From assembly GCA_013002225.1 (NCBI GenBank), contig JABDKL010000102.1, positions 1-33,863 on the forward strand: a DNA stretch of 33,863 bases, written 5' to 3'. The translations under genes and the position numbers were made by a program. This document shows, piece by piece, positions 16,520-24,712 of this stretch. Position 1 is the first letter of the stretch. The number at the start of each line of letters is the position of its first letter. Origin of the DNA: Winogradskyella sp. Lineage in GTDB: Bacteria; Bacteroidota; Bacteroidia; Flavobacteriales; Flavobacteriaceae. The notes beneath the pieces are model-generated. The model searched no databases, was not told the DNA's origin, and saw nothing but the letters and a program-made list of their open reading frames with translations.

Positions 16520-19500
16520 ATGAGAAAGGTCATTGCTTATTTCATTAAGTACGATGTTGCAGTAAACGTCATACTCATTGCATTCCTCATCTTCGGAGTA
16601 TTAGGAATGTTTAGACTTCAGTCGTCATTTTTTCCGCTTCAAGAAGCTGAAATAATTTCCATCAATATTGCTTATCCAGGTGCCGCACCACAAGAAATTG
16701 AAGAAGGTGTTGTCCTTAAAATTGAAGATAACTTAAAAGGTTTAATAGGTGTAGAACGTGTCACATCTACTTCGCGTGAAAATGGTGGAAGTATAACTGT
16801 AGAAATTGAAAGTGATGAGGATATAGATGATATGCTTGCCGAGGTTAAAAATGCGGTAGATCGTGTTCCTAATTTCCCGACGGGAATGGAGCCTTTGGTT
16901 GTTGCCAAACAGGAGCGAATAAGACAAACCATCGACTTTGCAATTAGCGGTGAGCAAATAGAACTCACAGCTTTAAAACAAATTGGCCGAAATATCGAGA
17001 ATGACCTTCGTGCTATGGAGGGCATTTCGCAAATTAGCATATCGGGTTATCCCGAAGAAGAAATTGAAATCGCAGTTCGCGAAAATGATTTACTGGCCTA
17101 TAATCTCACCTTCGCTGAAGTTGCAAATGCTGTTTCCCAGGCAAATATTTTAACTACTGGAGGAAACATAAAAACAGATTCCGAAGATTACCTTATACGC
17201 GCTAATAATCGGTCTTACTACGGAGACGAACTAAATAATCTTCCGGTAAGAGCTCAAGATGATGGTACAATTGTTAGATTACAAGATGTAGCGTCAGTAA
17301 GAGATCGATTTTCAGAAACACCTAATGCTTCTTATTTTAATGGCAATGTTGCCGTAAACGTAGAAATTACAAATACCAATAGCGAAGACCTTGTGTCTAC
17401 AGCAGATAAAGTAAATGCCTATATAGAAGAGTTTAACCAGAAGTATTCTGGTATTACCATTAATGTGGTTAGCGATTCATCGATTCGGCTGAGCCAGAGA
17501 ACGCAATTGCTTTTAGAGAATGGCGCAATGGGAATACTATTAGTACTCCTATTTTTGTCTATTTTCTTAAATACAAGATTAGCGTTTTGGGTAGCATTTG
17601 GTTTGCCCGTCGCATTTTTGGGAATGTTCGTCTTTGCAGCACAATTTGGAGTGACTATAAACGTGCTTTCTCTTTTTGGTATGATTATCGTAATCGGAAT
17701 TTTGGTAGATGATGGCATTGTCATTGCAGAAAACATATACCAACATTACGAGCAAGGTAAGCCCAGAATACAAGCGGCAATTGATGGCACAATGGAGGTG
17801 ATGCCAGCGATTCTTTCAGCTATAATAACAACAGTCTTAGCATTCTCGACATTTTTGTTTTTAGAGGGAAGAATAGGTGATTTCTTCAGTGAAGTTTCGG
17901 TAATCGTTATTTTAACCTTGGTAATTTCTTTAGTGGAAGCCTTAATTATTTTACCAGCACATATTGCACATTCTAAGGCTTTGGTAAAAATGTCTGAAAC
18001 TGAAAAGCAAAATAAAAAGGGCTTGGCAAAAGCTTTTTTAAAACTGCGTAAGATAAATGAATATGGCGATAGGTTTATGGCGTATTGTCGTGATAATCTT
18101 TATAGTCCGGTCTTGCGCTTTGCATTGAAGCAGCGATTTATAACGTTTTCAATTTTGCTTGCCGTTATGATCTTAACCATTGGTGCAAATATGGGAGGTA
18201 TAATAAGAACATCCTTTTTTCCAAGCATTGCCAGTGATAGGGTAAGTATAGATTTGTTAATGCCAGAGGGCACGAATCCAAAAATAACGGATTCCATAAT
18301 AACCTTAGTTGAGGATGCCGCATGGAGAGTGAACGAAGAATTTTCAAAAAAACAATCTGGTAATAAGCAAGTCGTAGAGAATATTATAAAACGTGTTGGA
18401 CCAGGAAACAATAAAGCAAGTATCAATGTAAATCTCTTGCCTGGTGAAGAACGCGATTTCGGTTCACCAGAAATTACAAATGCCATTAGGGAACAAGTTG
18501 GTAATGTATATGGTGTGGAACGTCTAACATTTGGTTCTGGTGGTAACTTTGGTGGCTCGCCTGTATCAATATCATTACTTGGAAATAATACCGAAGAATT
18601 AAAACAAGCTAAAACCGAATTGCGGGAAGTTTTAGAGGGTAATGCGCTATTGGCCGATGTTACAGATACAGATCCAGAAGGTATCAAAGAGATTAATATA
18701 GAATTGAATGAGACTGCATATGCCTTAGGTTTAAACTTAAGGGAAGTGATGGGCCAGGTTAGGTCTGGTTTCTTTGGATTACAGGCGCAGCGTTTTCAGC
18801 GTGGACAGGACGAAATAAGGGTCTGGGTTCGATACGATAGAGAAGATAGGGCTTCCATAAATGATCTGGACGATATGCGAATTGTTACACCTTCAGGACA
18901 ACGTGTGCCGTTTGGTGAAATAGCAACTTATAGTATTAAAAGAGGGGATGAAAGTATTAGTCATTTAAATGGTCAACGAGAAATTCAGGTTAATGCAGAT
19001 TTAAAAGATCCTAATGGCAGTGCCGCAGAAATACTTTTAGATATTCAGAATAATATCATGCCAGAAATTCTTTCGAAATACCCAACTGTTGGTGTGTCTT
19101 ACGAAGGGCAGAACCGTGAAGCTGCAAAATTGTCAAGGTCTGCAGAAACAACCGTACCAGTAGTCATATTTTTAATTTATGTGGTTATCGCTTTCACCTT
19201 TAGAAGCTACAGTCAGCCATTTATGTTAATTCTGTTAATACCTTTCAGTTTTATTGCTGTGGCTTGGGGACACTGGTTTCATGATTTTCCTATAAACATA
19301 CTTTCGGCGCTTGGTATTATTGCGCTTATCGGAATCATGGTGAATGATGGTTTAGTGCTTATCGGTAAATTCAATTCATTTTTAAAAACTGGGATGAAAT
19401 TTGATGAAGCACTCTACGAAGCAGGAAGAACGCGATTCAGAGCTATTTTCTTAACGTCCATAACTACCATCGCTGGTATTGCACCATTATTACTGGAAAA

Positions 19501-19714
19501 AAGCAGGCAGGCACAGTTCCTAAAACCCATGGCTATTTCTATTGCCTATGGCATTGGGATTGCCACCATCTTAACCTTGGTCATATTACCTTTATTACTT
19601 TCAGTGACCAATAGTTTTAAGACCAATAAAAACTGGCTAATTTCAGGTAATAAGATTTCTAAAGAAGATGTTGAACGCGCTATTAAAGAACAAAAGATTA
19701 ATGATGAGCATTAA
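16520..19714 (+). CDS. RND family efflux permease (AcrB/MMPL-type superfamily)
   Basis: This 1064-residue proton-driven inner-membrane pump has 12 predicted helices and two large periplasmic loops, the HAE-RND layout. Helix 1 is at about 14-32. Loop 1 opens with FFPLQEAEIISINIAYPGAA-like porter sequence. Helix 4 has the paired aspartates ILVDDGIVIAEN (Asp397, Asp398), expected for proton relay. Helix 10 has GIMVNDGLVLIG. The second loop follows TSFFPSIASDRVSIDLLMPEG. It ends with the helix block TSITTIAGIAPLLLEKS. The substrate cannot be told from sequence. The middle gene of adaptor, permease, channel; its last codons overlap the channel gene by 14 bp. Confidence 0.94.
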   Translation: MRKVIAYFIKYDVAVNVILIAFLIFGVLGMFRLQSSFFPLQEAEIISINIAYPGAAPQEIEEGVVLKIEDNLKGLIGVERVTSTSRENGGSITVEIESDEDIDDMLAEVKNAVDRVPNFPTGMEPLVVAKQERIRQTIDFAISGEQIELTALKQIGRNIENDLRAMEGISQISISGYPEEEIEIAVRENDLLAYNLTFAEVANAVSQANILTTGGNIKTDSEDYLIRANNRSYYGDELNNLPVRAQDDGTIVRLQDVASVRDRFSETPNASYFNGNVAVNVEITNTNSEDLVSTADKVNAYIEEFNQKYSGITINVVSDSSIRLSQRTQLLLENGAMGILLVLLFLSIFLNTRLAFWVAFGLPVAFLGMFVFAAQFGVTINVLSLFGMIIVIGILVDDGIVIAENIYQHYEQGKPRIQAAIDGTMEVMPAILSAIITTVLAFSTFLFLEGRIGDFFSEVSVIVILTLVISLVEALIILPAHIAHSKALVKMSETEKQNKKGLAKAFLKLRKINEYGDRFMAYCRDNLYSPVLRFALKQRFITFSILLAVMILTIGANMGGIIRTSFFPSIASDRVSIDLLMPEGTNPKITDSIITLVEDAAWRVNEEFSKKQSGNKQVVENIIKRVGPGNNKASINVNLLPGEERDFGSPEITNAIREQVGNVYGVERLTFGSGGNFGGSPVSISLLGNNTEELKQAKTELREVLEGNALLADVTDTDPEGIKEINIELNETAYALGLNLREVMGQVRSGFFGLQAQRFQRGQDEIRVWVRYDREDRASINDLDDMRIVTPSGQRVPFGEIATYSIKRGDESISHLNGQREIQVNADLKDPNGSAAEILLDIQNNIMPEILSKYPTVGVSYEGQNREAAKLSRSAETTVPVVIFLIYVVIAFTFRSYSQPFMLILLIPFSFIAVAWGHWFHDFPINILSALGIIALIGIMVNDGLVLIGKFNSFLKTGMKFDEALYEAGRTRFRAIFLTSITTIAGIAPLLLEKSRQAQFLKPMAISIAYGIGIATILTLVILPLLLSVTNSFKTNKNWLISGNKISKEDVERAIKEQKINDEH

Positions 19715-21026
19715 AACCTACATTCTATATAGTTTTGTAACCCTTGGGTTTTTAGCTACCAATGCACAACAGGTATTATCCAAGGAGGAAGCGGTTAAAT
19801 TAGCCTTAGAACATAACTACGGAATTAAAATAGCAACCAATACGGTAGAAGTTGCCGATAATAATCAAGGCCTATTAAACTCAGGGTATCTGCCAACCTT
19901 AACAGGTAATGCTGGTGCTTCAATTGATGTTCAAAATACTGAAGGACAGTTAGCGAATGGAGAAACAAGAGTGGCAGATGGTGCAGAAACGCGTAGGTAT
20001 AATGCTTCTATAAATCTAAATTATACCTTGTTTGATGGTTTAGGACGCCTTTACAATTACAGACGATTAAAAGAGCAATATCAACTTTCGGAACTAGAGG
20101 CGAGAGAAACCATCGAAACTACAATGCTACAGATGTTTTCTATTTATTATACGATTGCCCAGCTTTCGGAAAATACCAGCGCACTGGAAGAAACCTTGTT
20201 AATTTCAAAAGAACGATTAACCAGAGCGGGATATCAGTTTGATTATGGTCAGAATACTAAACTAGAAGTTCTGAATGCTGAAGTAGATATTAATAATGAT
20301 AGCATTGCTTTAATAAACATTAGACAGCAATTAAAAAATACAAAACGCGATTTGAATGTAGTCTTAGGAAATGCCTATTCGGAAAATTTTCAAGTCGATA
20401 CAGCGCTTAACTTTTTACTACAATTAGATAAAGAAAATCTGTTTCAAAAGCTAAAAGCTAGAAATGTGACCTTGTTGCAAGCTCAAAGAAATATCAACAT
20501 TAGTCAATACGATATACGAACCAGCAAAGCCCAATTTTTGCCTACAGTAGGTTTGGTAGGCGCTTATGGCTGGAACGAGTCTAATAACAATAGTCCATTG
20601 GCTTTTACGCTTCAAAATACAAGTTCTGGAGTTTCGGCAGGCTTAAATTTAACATGGAATCTTTTTGATGGTGGTAGAACCTTAACACAGGTTAAGAATT
20701 CAAAACTATTTCTGGAAAACCAAAAACTGCAACAAGAGCAACTGATCTTAGATGTTGAACGCAATTTTAATAATGCCTGGGACGATTACCAAAATAAACT
20801 GGTTATTTTTAATGTGCAGGAAAATAATATTAAAACCTCACAAAATAATTTTGAACGTACTCAGGAAAAATTTAAACTGGGCCAGGTTTCATCCATTGAA
20901 TTTAGACAGGCGCAGCTCAATTTATTAAATGCAGAATTGAGTCGGAATCAGGCTAAATACGATGCCAAACTAGCAGAAATAACAGTACTTCAATTAAGCG
21001 GCGAGCTCTTAAATGTAAACTTTTAA
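19701..21026 (+). CDS. TolC-family outer-membrane efflux channel
   Basis: This 441-residue protein belongs to the outer-membrane factor family, giving the RND pump its exit duct. A Sec signal peptide (about residues 1-20, ending TLGFLATNAQQ) is followed by SKEEAVKLALEHNYGIKIA, typical of the first OEP repeat. Two halves with long helices and short strands follow; LNYTLFDGLGRLYNYRR and LTWNLFDGGRTLTQVKNSK are the matching membrane-strand segments of the two repeats. I chose ATG 19701 (MMSIKTYIL), overlapping the end of the permease gene; ATG 19704 is equally possible, whereas a TTG at 19668 would add a charged stretch before the signal. Confidence 0.92.
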   Translation: MMSIKTYILYSFVTLGFLATNAQQVLSKEEAVKLALEHNYGIKIATNTVEVADNNQGLLNSGYLPTLTGNAGASIDVQNTEGQLANGETRVADGAETRRYNASINLNYTLFDGLGRLYNYRRLKEQYQLSELEARETIETTMLQMFSIYYTIAQLSENTSALEETLLISKERLTRAGYQFDYGQNTKLEVLNAEVDINNDSIALINIRQQLKNTKRDLNVVLGNAYSENFQVDTALNFLLQLDKENLFQKLKARNVTLLQAQRNINISQYDIRTSKAQFLPTVGLVGAYGWNESNNNSPLAFTLQNTSSGVSAGLNLTWNLFDGGRTLTQVKNSKLFLENQKLQQEQLILDVERNFNNAWDDYQNKLVIFNVQENNIKTSQNNFERTQEKFKLGQVSSIEFRQAQLNLLNAELSRNQAKYDAKLAEITVLQLSGELLNVNF

Positions 21027-21037
21027 TTTGCATAGTT

Positions 21038-21220
21038 ATGGATGAGCATTTCTTTCAATGTCCATATTGCTGGGAACAGATATCCATGTTAATTGATACA
21101 TCGCAAGCACAACAAAATTATATAGAAGATTGTGAGATCTGTTGCAATCCTATTCAAATTTCACTTATAACTCGGCATCAGCAAATCATTGATTTTCAGG
21201 CAGAAAGCATAGGGCAATAG
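21038..21220 (+). CDS. CPXCG motif small cysteine-rich protein
   Basis: This 60-residue protein has paired cysteines in CPYC (8-11) and CEICC (32-36), likely one zinc ribbon, and the conserved MDEHFFQCPYCWEQISMLID start. It belongs to the small CPXCG motif-containing cysteine-rich family, whose function is unknown. It begins 11 bp after the outer-membrane channel stop, so it is probably read from the efflux operon, though the link may be only positional. The usual second pair reads CxxCC here, with one extra cysteine. Confidence 0.8.
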   Translation: MDEHFFQCPYCWEQISMLIDTSQAQQNYIEDCEICCNPIQISLITRHQQIIDFQAESIGQ

Positions 21221-21351
21221 AAAAAGATAAAACGTTGATAATCAGGCTTGTACTATTTTTAAGTGTGTAGTTCGTCGAAAAAATTTGCGTTTAGCAGAAA
21301 TTGAACCTATATTCGTTTCGTTATTGTGCCCCTCCACAGAAATCTGCTATT

Positions 21352-22194
21352 ATGAAAACTATTAAATTAACACTACTATGTTGCTTGCTTTCTGCATTTA
21401 CATTTGCCGACGTTTCCCAGAGCCAAAAAGACGCATTGGTAGCTTTTTACAACGCTACAAATGGCGATTCTTGGAACAACTCTTGGGATATTGAGCAACC
21501 CGTATCAACCTGGTTTGGTTTAACTGTCGAAAATGATAACGTTGTTGCCATTGAGTTAAGTTTTAACAACCTGGAAGGTAAATTACCTAAAGAAATATCA
21601 AGTCTTTCAGCCTTGAGAGTCCTGGATCTCTCCTTTAATAAGTTAGATGGTGAACTACCAGCTAATATCACAGAAATGGTAAGCTTGGAAGAGCTAAAAT
21701 TATTCTCAAATAATTTTAGTGGTGCCATTCCGTGCAATATTGGAAAACTAAAAAAGTTGAAGAATCTAGAATTATACAATAATAATTTCTTTGGTGAAAT
21801 ACCTACATCGATAGGTTTCTTAGAGAATTTAGAAAGTTTGATTCTAAGTAGTAATCAATTGATGGGTAAGTTGCCTTCGAGTATTTCAAACCTTAAATCT
21901 CTTAAAGTTTTAAGCGTATTTGATAACAGTCTTTTGGGAACAATTCCATCTTCAATAGGTCAGCTTTCTCAGTTAGAGGAGTTGGTGTTATCTAACAATG
22001 CGTTTTATGGTAATTTGCCAAATGAATTGGCACAATTAACCAATTTAAAAACCTTACTATTAAGTAATAATGCACTTAAGGGTAATTATGCAATGTTAAA
22101 AGAACAGTTACCAAATATCGTAGATTTTGATTTAGACGGTGCAAACCTAAAAGGATCATTAGCGACATTAGACGACGAAGAGGATGATGAATAA
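21352..22194 (+). CDS. Secreted plant-type leucine-rich-repeat protein
   Basis: This 280-residue exported protein has a Sec signal peptide (about 1-19, MKTIKLTLLCCLLSAFTFAD). An N-terminal cap follows, resembling the plant LRRNT_2 type: DALVAFYNATNGDSWNNSW with WFGLTVENDNVVAIELS. Then come eight 24-residue repeats and a partial ninth of the form LxxLxLxxNxLxGxIPxxIxxL, for example LKNLELYNNNFFGEIPTSIG. This is the plant-specific LRR class, a protein- or glycan-binding scaffold. The C-terminus is acidic (DDEEDDE); no T9SS C-terminal domain, lipobox or membrane anchor is visible. I chose ATG 21352; the frame extends to a TTG at 21301 but that would bury the signal peptide. A clear terminator follows. 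Confidence 0.85.
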   Translation: MKTIKLTLLCCLLSAFTFADVSQSQKDALVAFYNATNGDSWNNSWDIEQPVSTWFGLTVENDNVVAIELSFNNLEGKLPKEISSLSALRVLDLSFNKLDGELPANITEMVSLEELKLFSNNFSGAIPCNIGKLKKLKNLELYNNNFFGEIPTSIGFLENLESLILSSNQLMGKLPSSISNLKSLKVLSVFDNSLLGTIPSSIGQLSQLEELVLSNNAFYGNLPNELAQLTNLKTLLLSNNALKGNYAMLKEQLPNIVDFDLDGANLKGSLATLDDEEDDE

Positions 22195-22220
22195 GATGTT
22201 GATGATTATAAAGTATAGAG

Positions 22221-22245
22221 CGCTCATTTTTTGAGCGTTTTTTTT
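22221..22245 (+). terminator. Terminator after the LRR gene
   Basis: Stem CGCTCA (22221-22226) with TGAGCG (22232-22237), a 5-nt T loop, followed by eight T's. Confidence 0.85.
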
Positions 22246-22255
22246 GTAATAATAC

Positions 22256-22285
22256 TTGCTAAAGTTAAAAAGCATTGTATATTTG
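22256..22285 (+). promoter_or_regulatory. Promoter of tRNA-fMet
   Basis: TTG at 22256-22258, a 19-nt spacer and TATATTTG at 22278-22285 fit the Bacteroidota housekeeping consensus very well. The precursor would start near 22291, about 65 nt before the mature tRNA. Confidence 0.75.
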
Positions 22286-22356
22286 CAGTCCTAATTGATG
22301 AGGTCGGCATTATGAACCGAAAGTTAAAAGCTAAGATTATCAATTAAGAGTTAAAT

Positions 22357-22412
<56 letters not shown>

Positions 22413-22429
<17 letters not shown>

Positions 22430-22476
22430 CAAAGCAAACCTCTTGAGAAATCAAGAGGTTTTTTTATGCCCAAAAA
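22413..22476 (+). repeat. Direct repeat copy 1: tRNA-fMet 3' end plus terminator
   Basis: This 64-bp block matches 22592-22655 at 61 of 64 positions, with an unbroken 49-bp identity (22416-22464). It holds the last 17 nt of the tRNA, the spacer, the terminator and 11 nt beyond. Confidence 0.9.
22437..22465 (+). terminator. Terminator of tRNA-fMet
   Basis: A perfect 10-bp stem (AACCTCTTGA with TCAAGAGGTT) capped by a GAAA tetraloop (22447-22450); the T run covers 22459-22465. Confidence 0.9.
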
Positions 22477-22591
22477 GCAGATGCTCGCATCTTTGCTTGT
22501 ATGGTCATAAAAAAAATAATTTTGAGAAGCCAAATAAGGTTTTCTTTGGGCTGTTACATATTCTGGCCCAATTCATTGCTTGAAATGAATT

Positions 22592-22655
22592 GAATCCAGT
22601 TCCCGCTACAAAGCAAACCTCTTGAGAAATCAAGAGGTTTTTTAATGCGCAAAAA
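22592..22655 (+). repeat. Direct repeat copy 2: orphan tRNA-fMet 3' end plus terminator
   Basis: This second copy lies 179 bp after the first. It has the final 14 nt of the tRNA exactly, the spacer and the same GAAA-capped terminator (22616-22643), but the sequence to its left does not form the rest of a tRNA. The 115 bp between copies (22477-22591) hold no gene. The arrangement suits an attachment-site scar or a decayed tandem tRNA copy. Confidence 0.9.
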
Positions 22656-22913
22656 TTGAAATTTAGATTAACCTTTTATAATTTAACAAATGACCATAAA
22701 GTGCCTCAAGATTTAGGCTTTCATTGAACTGTGGCCTAAAGTCCCACTGTTATTTAAGACGCATTAAGAAATGGATCCATTCCCGTTAATAGCATAAGAA
22801 GTAGTAAGAAGATACTATGTTAGAATCATGAGGTAATTTACAATTTGTCTTTCAATTTAAAGCGTCTGCTAAGCCTATTTTGAATAGTTATGATATACTA
22901 TAGTAAAAATTAG
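22656..22913. other. Gene-free stretch before the cold-shock promoter
   Basis: I find no credible reading frame, RNA gene or repeat here. ATG codons lead to frames of only a few codons. Lying beside the duplicated tRNA end, it could be remnant DNA of a lost element, but nothing in it is recognisable. Confidence 0.5.
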
Positions 22914-22941
22914 TTGGTTGCAAATAATCGCCGTATTTTTG
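22914..22941 (+). promoter_or_regulatory. Promoter of the cold-shock gene
   Basis: TTG at 22914-22916, a 17-nt spacer and TATTTTTG at 22934-22941 fit the Bacteroidota consensus. Transcription would start near 22948. Confidence 0.6.
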
Positions 22942-22947
22942 TATCAT

Positions 22948-23164
22948 AATAAAAGATACCTATAGATTTTAAGGTAGTATATAGTACAATTAGTTTTTTC
23001 GAGTATTTCTCATCTTTCCGATTTTATTTTACAATTACTTTTTCAATAGCACTTTAAATTTAATGCTCTGTTTTACAGTGTCATTATCGATATTTTAGTA
23101 TGCTTATCTTAATAAGGCTAGTTTTTATTGTAATAAATAATTAATAATTTAAAATTAAACAAAG
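22948..23164 (+). promoter_or_regulatory. Long 5' leader of the cold-shock mRNA
   Basis: About 217 nt separate the predicted transcription start from the ATG at 23165. The leader is very A/T-rich and ends in an A/T-only stretch with the 16-nt block at 23139-23154 shared with the gldM leader. Two tiny frames occur in it (MLCFTVSLSIF and a 14-codon frame from about 23100), probably by chance. Long structured leaders are known for cold-shock mRNAs of other bacteria, where they act in temperature control; that role here is inference. Confidence 0.45.
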
Positions 23165-23359
23165 ATGCAAGAAGGCACAGTAAAATTTTTTGACAACACT
23201 AAAGGATTTGGATTTATTAAATCATCAGAAACAGGGGAAGACATTTTCGTACATAACTCTGGTTTAAACGATGAAATTAGAGAAGATGATAAAGTTCAGT
23301 ACAATACACAAGAAGGTAAAAAAGGCTTAAACGCTATTAACGTAGAAGTTATAGATTAA
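23165..23359 (+). CDS. Cold-shock domain protein (CspA family)
   Basis: This 64-residue single cold-shock domain binds single-stranded RNA and DNA as a chaperone. The start MQEGTVKFFDNTKGFGFI holds RNP1 (KGFGFI, residues 14-19) and RNP2 reads DIFVHNS, with Asn where many members have His or Phe. The remainder (DDKVQYNTQEGKKGLNAINVEVI) completes the five-strand barrel, the usual length for the family. Its gene has a consensus promoter far upstream, a long A/T-rich leader and a terminator about 50 bp after the stop, so it forms its own unit. Confidence 0.95.
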   Translation: MQEGTVKFFDNTKGFGFIKSSETGEDIFVHNSGLNDEIREDDKVQYNTQEGKKGLNAINVEVID

Positions 23360-23411
23360 GTTCCTTAAAGCTTACAGTCTCTTAAAGAGATTTGTAACTG
23401 TATAAATAAAA

Positions 23412-23438
23412 AAGGCCGTTCTTAAACGGTCTTTTTTT
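23412..23438 (+). terminator. Terminator of the cold-shock gene
   Basis: An 8-bp stem with one G-T pair (AGGCCGTT with AACGGTCT) is followed by a run of T's to 23438. Confidence 0.8.
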
Positions 23439-23692
23439 ATGAAGTTATCAGAGGCTTTAAATCCACTAATAGTCCATTTACATTACTTAAATTCATTAAT
23501 ACCTGAACTTTAACTTGATTAAATCATTGTCCTAAAAAGAATCTTAATCAACTACATTAGACGATTTGTCATGGTATATTCTGATTATTTATTTTTTAAA
23601 AACTTATGAAATGAACACATGAGCAATGTCATTTAATGTCCAATAAGTTCTTTATAGATTTACGCTTATTAAGCCATAATTAGTGAACAATA
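23439..23692. other. Intergenic stretch before the dehydrogenase gene
   Basis: I see no gene here. The nearest promoter-like element is TAGATTTA at 23655-23662, one base off the -7 consensus, without a TTG at -33. Confidence 0.4.
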
Positions 23693-24691
23693 ATGAAGGT
23701 ATTGATCTACAGCGCAAAAGACTTCGAAATTCCATATTTGGAAGAAGCCAATAAGAACAAGCACAAACTTACGTTTATAAAAGCCCCTTTGTCGTCCCAA
23801 ACGGCTATGAAAGCTATCGGCTACGATGCCATTTCTATATTTTCGGCAGATGACGCTTGTGCTAATACGGTAGAAAAACTTAAAGATTTTGGTGTTAAAT
23901 ATATAACCTTACGTTCTGCTGGTTACGATAATGTAAATTTAAGAGCTGCTTCGAAATTTGATATCAAAGTGGCGAACGTGCCAGCCTATTCACCCTATGC
24001 GATTGCAGAACATGCAGTGGCTTTATTATTGGCACTCAACAGAAAACTCATAACCTCTCATAGACGTGTTAGGCATTACAATTTTGACCTTAATAATCTT
24101 ATTGGTTTTGATTTAAATGGAAAAACAGTAGGTATTATAGGTACAGGAAAGATTGGTGAAGTGATGACCAAAATAATGCACGGTTTTGGCTGTAGGCTAT
24201 TGGGTTATGATATTGAAGAAAACGATGCCTTAAAATCACAATTCCATATAGAATATACATCCTTGGAAACCTTATGCAAAAATGCAGATGTTATATCGCT
24301 GCACCTGCCATTAAATGCCGAAACACATAAGCTGATTAATGAAAAATTGATTGATAAAATGAAAGATGGCGTAATTCTTATTAATACGGCCAGAGGAGCA
24401 GTAATAGATACTGAGGCCGTTATTGCAGGGCTTAAAAGCGAGAAAATTGGTGCCTTAGGCATTGATGTCTATGACAATGAAAAAGCTATTTTTTTTGAGG
24501 ACCATTCGCAAGCGGTTCCAAGTGACAATAATTTGATGTTGCTAAACACCATCCCCAATGTGCTAATTACCGGGCATCATGCTTTTCTTACTGATGAGGC
24601 ATTAACTAATATTGCAGACACTACCATTTACAATTTAGACTGCTATACCTCTAGAAAAAAAACGGAAAACGAATTAACCGGATTTGATTAA
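23693..24691 (+). CDS. D-2-hydroxyacid dehydrogenase (D-lactate dehydrogenase-like)
   Basis: This 332-residue cytosolic NAD-dependent enzyme is of the D-lactate dehydrogenase (LdhA) branch, converting pyruvate and D-lactate or a similar 2-oxoacid pair. The catalytic domain carries ITLRSAGYDNVNLRAA (71-86), the usual substrate-carboxylate loop. The Rossmann motif is GIIGTGKIG (147-155: Gly150, Gly152, Gly155), with Asp173 ending the next strand (YDIE), which fits NAD. The catalytic triad is Arg234 (NTARGAV), Glu263 (VYDNEK) and His295 (ITGHHAF); the usual ITPH is ITGH here. It stands alone on the plus strand, converging on the L,D-transpeptidase gene 21 bp away. Confidence 0.9.
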   Translation: MKVLIYSAKDFEIPYLEEANKNKHKLTFIKAPLSSQTAMKAIGYDAISIFSADDACANTVEKLKDFGVKYITLRSAGYDNVNLRAASKFDIKVANVPAYSPYAIAEHAVALLLALNRKLITSHRRVRHYNFDLNNLIGFDLNGKTVGIIGTGKIGEVMTKIMHGFGCRLLGYDIEENDALKSQFHIEYTSLETLCKNADVISLHLPLNAETHKLINEKLIDKMKDGVILINTARGAVIDTEAVIAGLKSEKIGALGIDVYDNEKAIFFEDHSQAVPSDNNLMLLNTIPNVLITGHHAFLTDEALTNIADTTIYNLDCYTSRKKTENELTGFD

Positions 24692-24712
24692 ATTAACATA
24701 AGGGTCGAAACC

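Noticed and set aside
18100-18687. A minus-strand frame of 195 codons inside the RND permease gene
   Set aside because: Long but antisense to a clear permease sequence; the Ser/Pro/Phe-rich composition is that of a reverse-complement shadow.
22595-22643. A second tRNA gene at the repeat copy
   Set aside because: Only the last 14 nt of the tRNA are present; no acceptor, D or anticodon arm can be formed with the sequence to the left.
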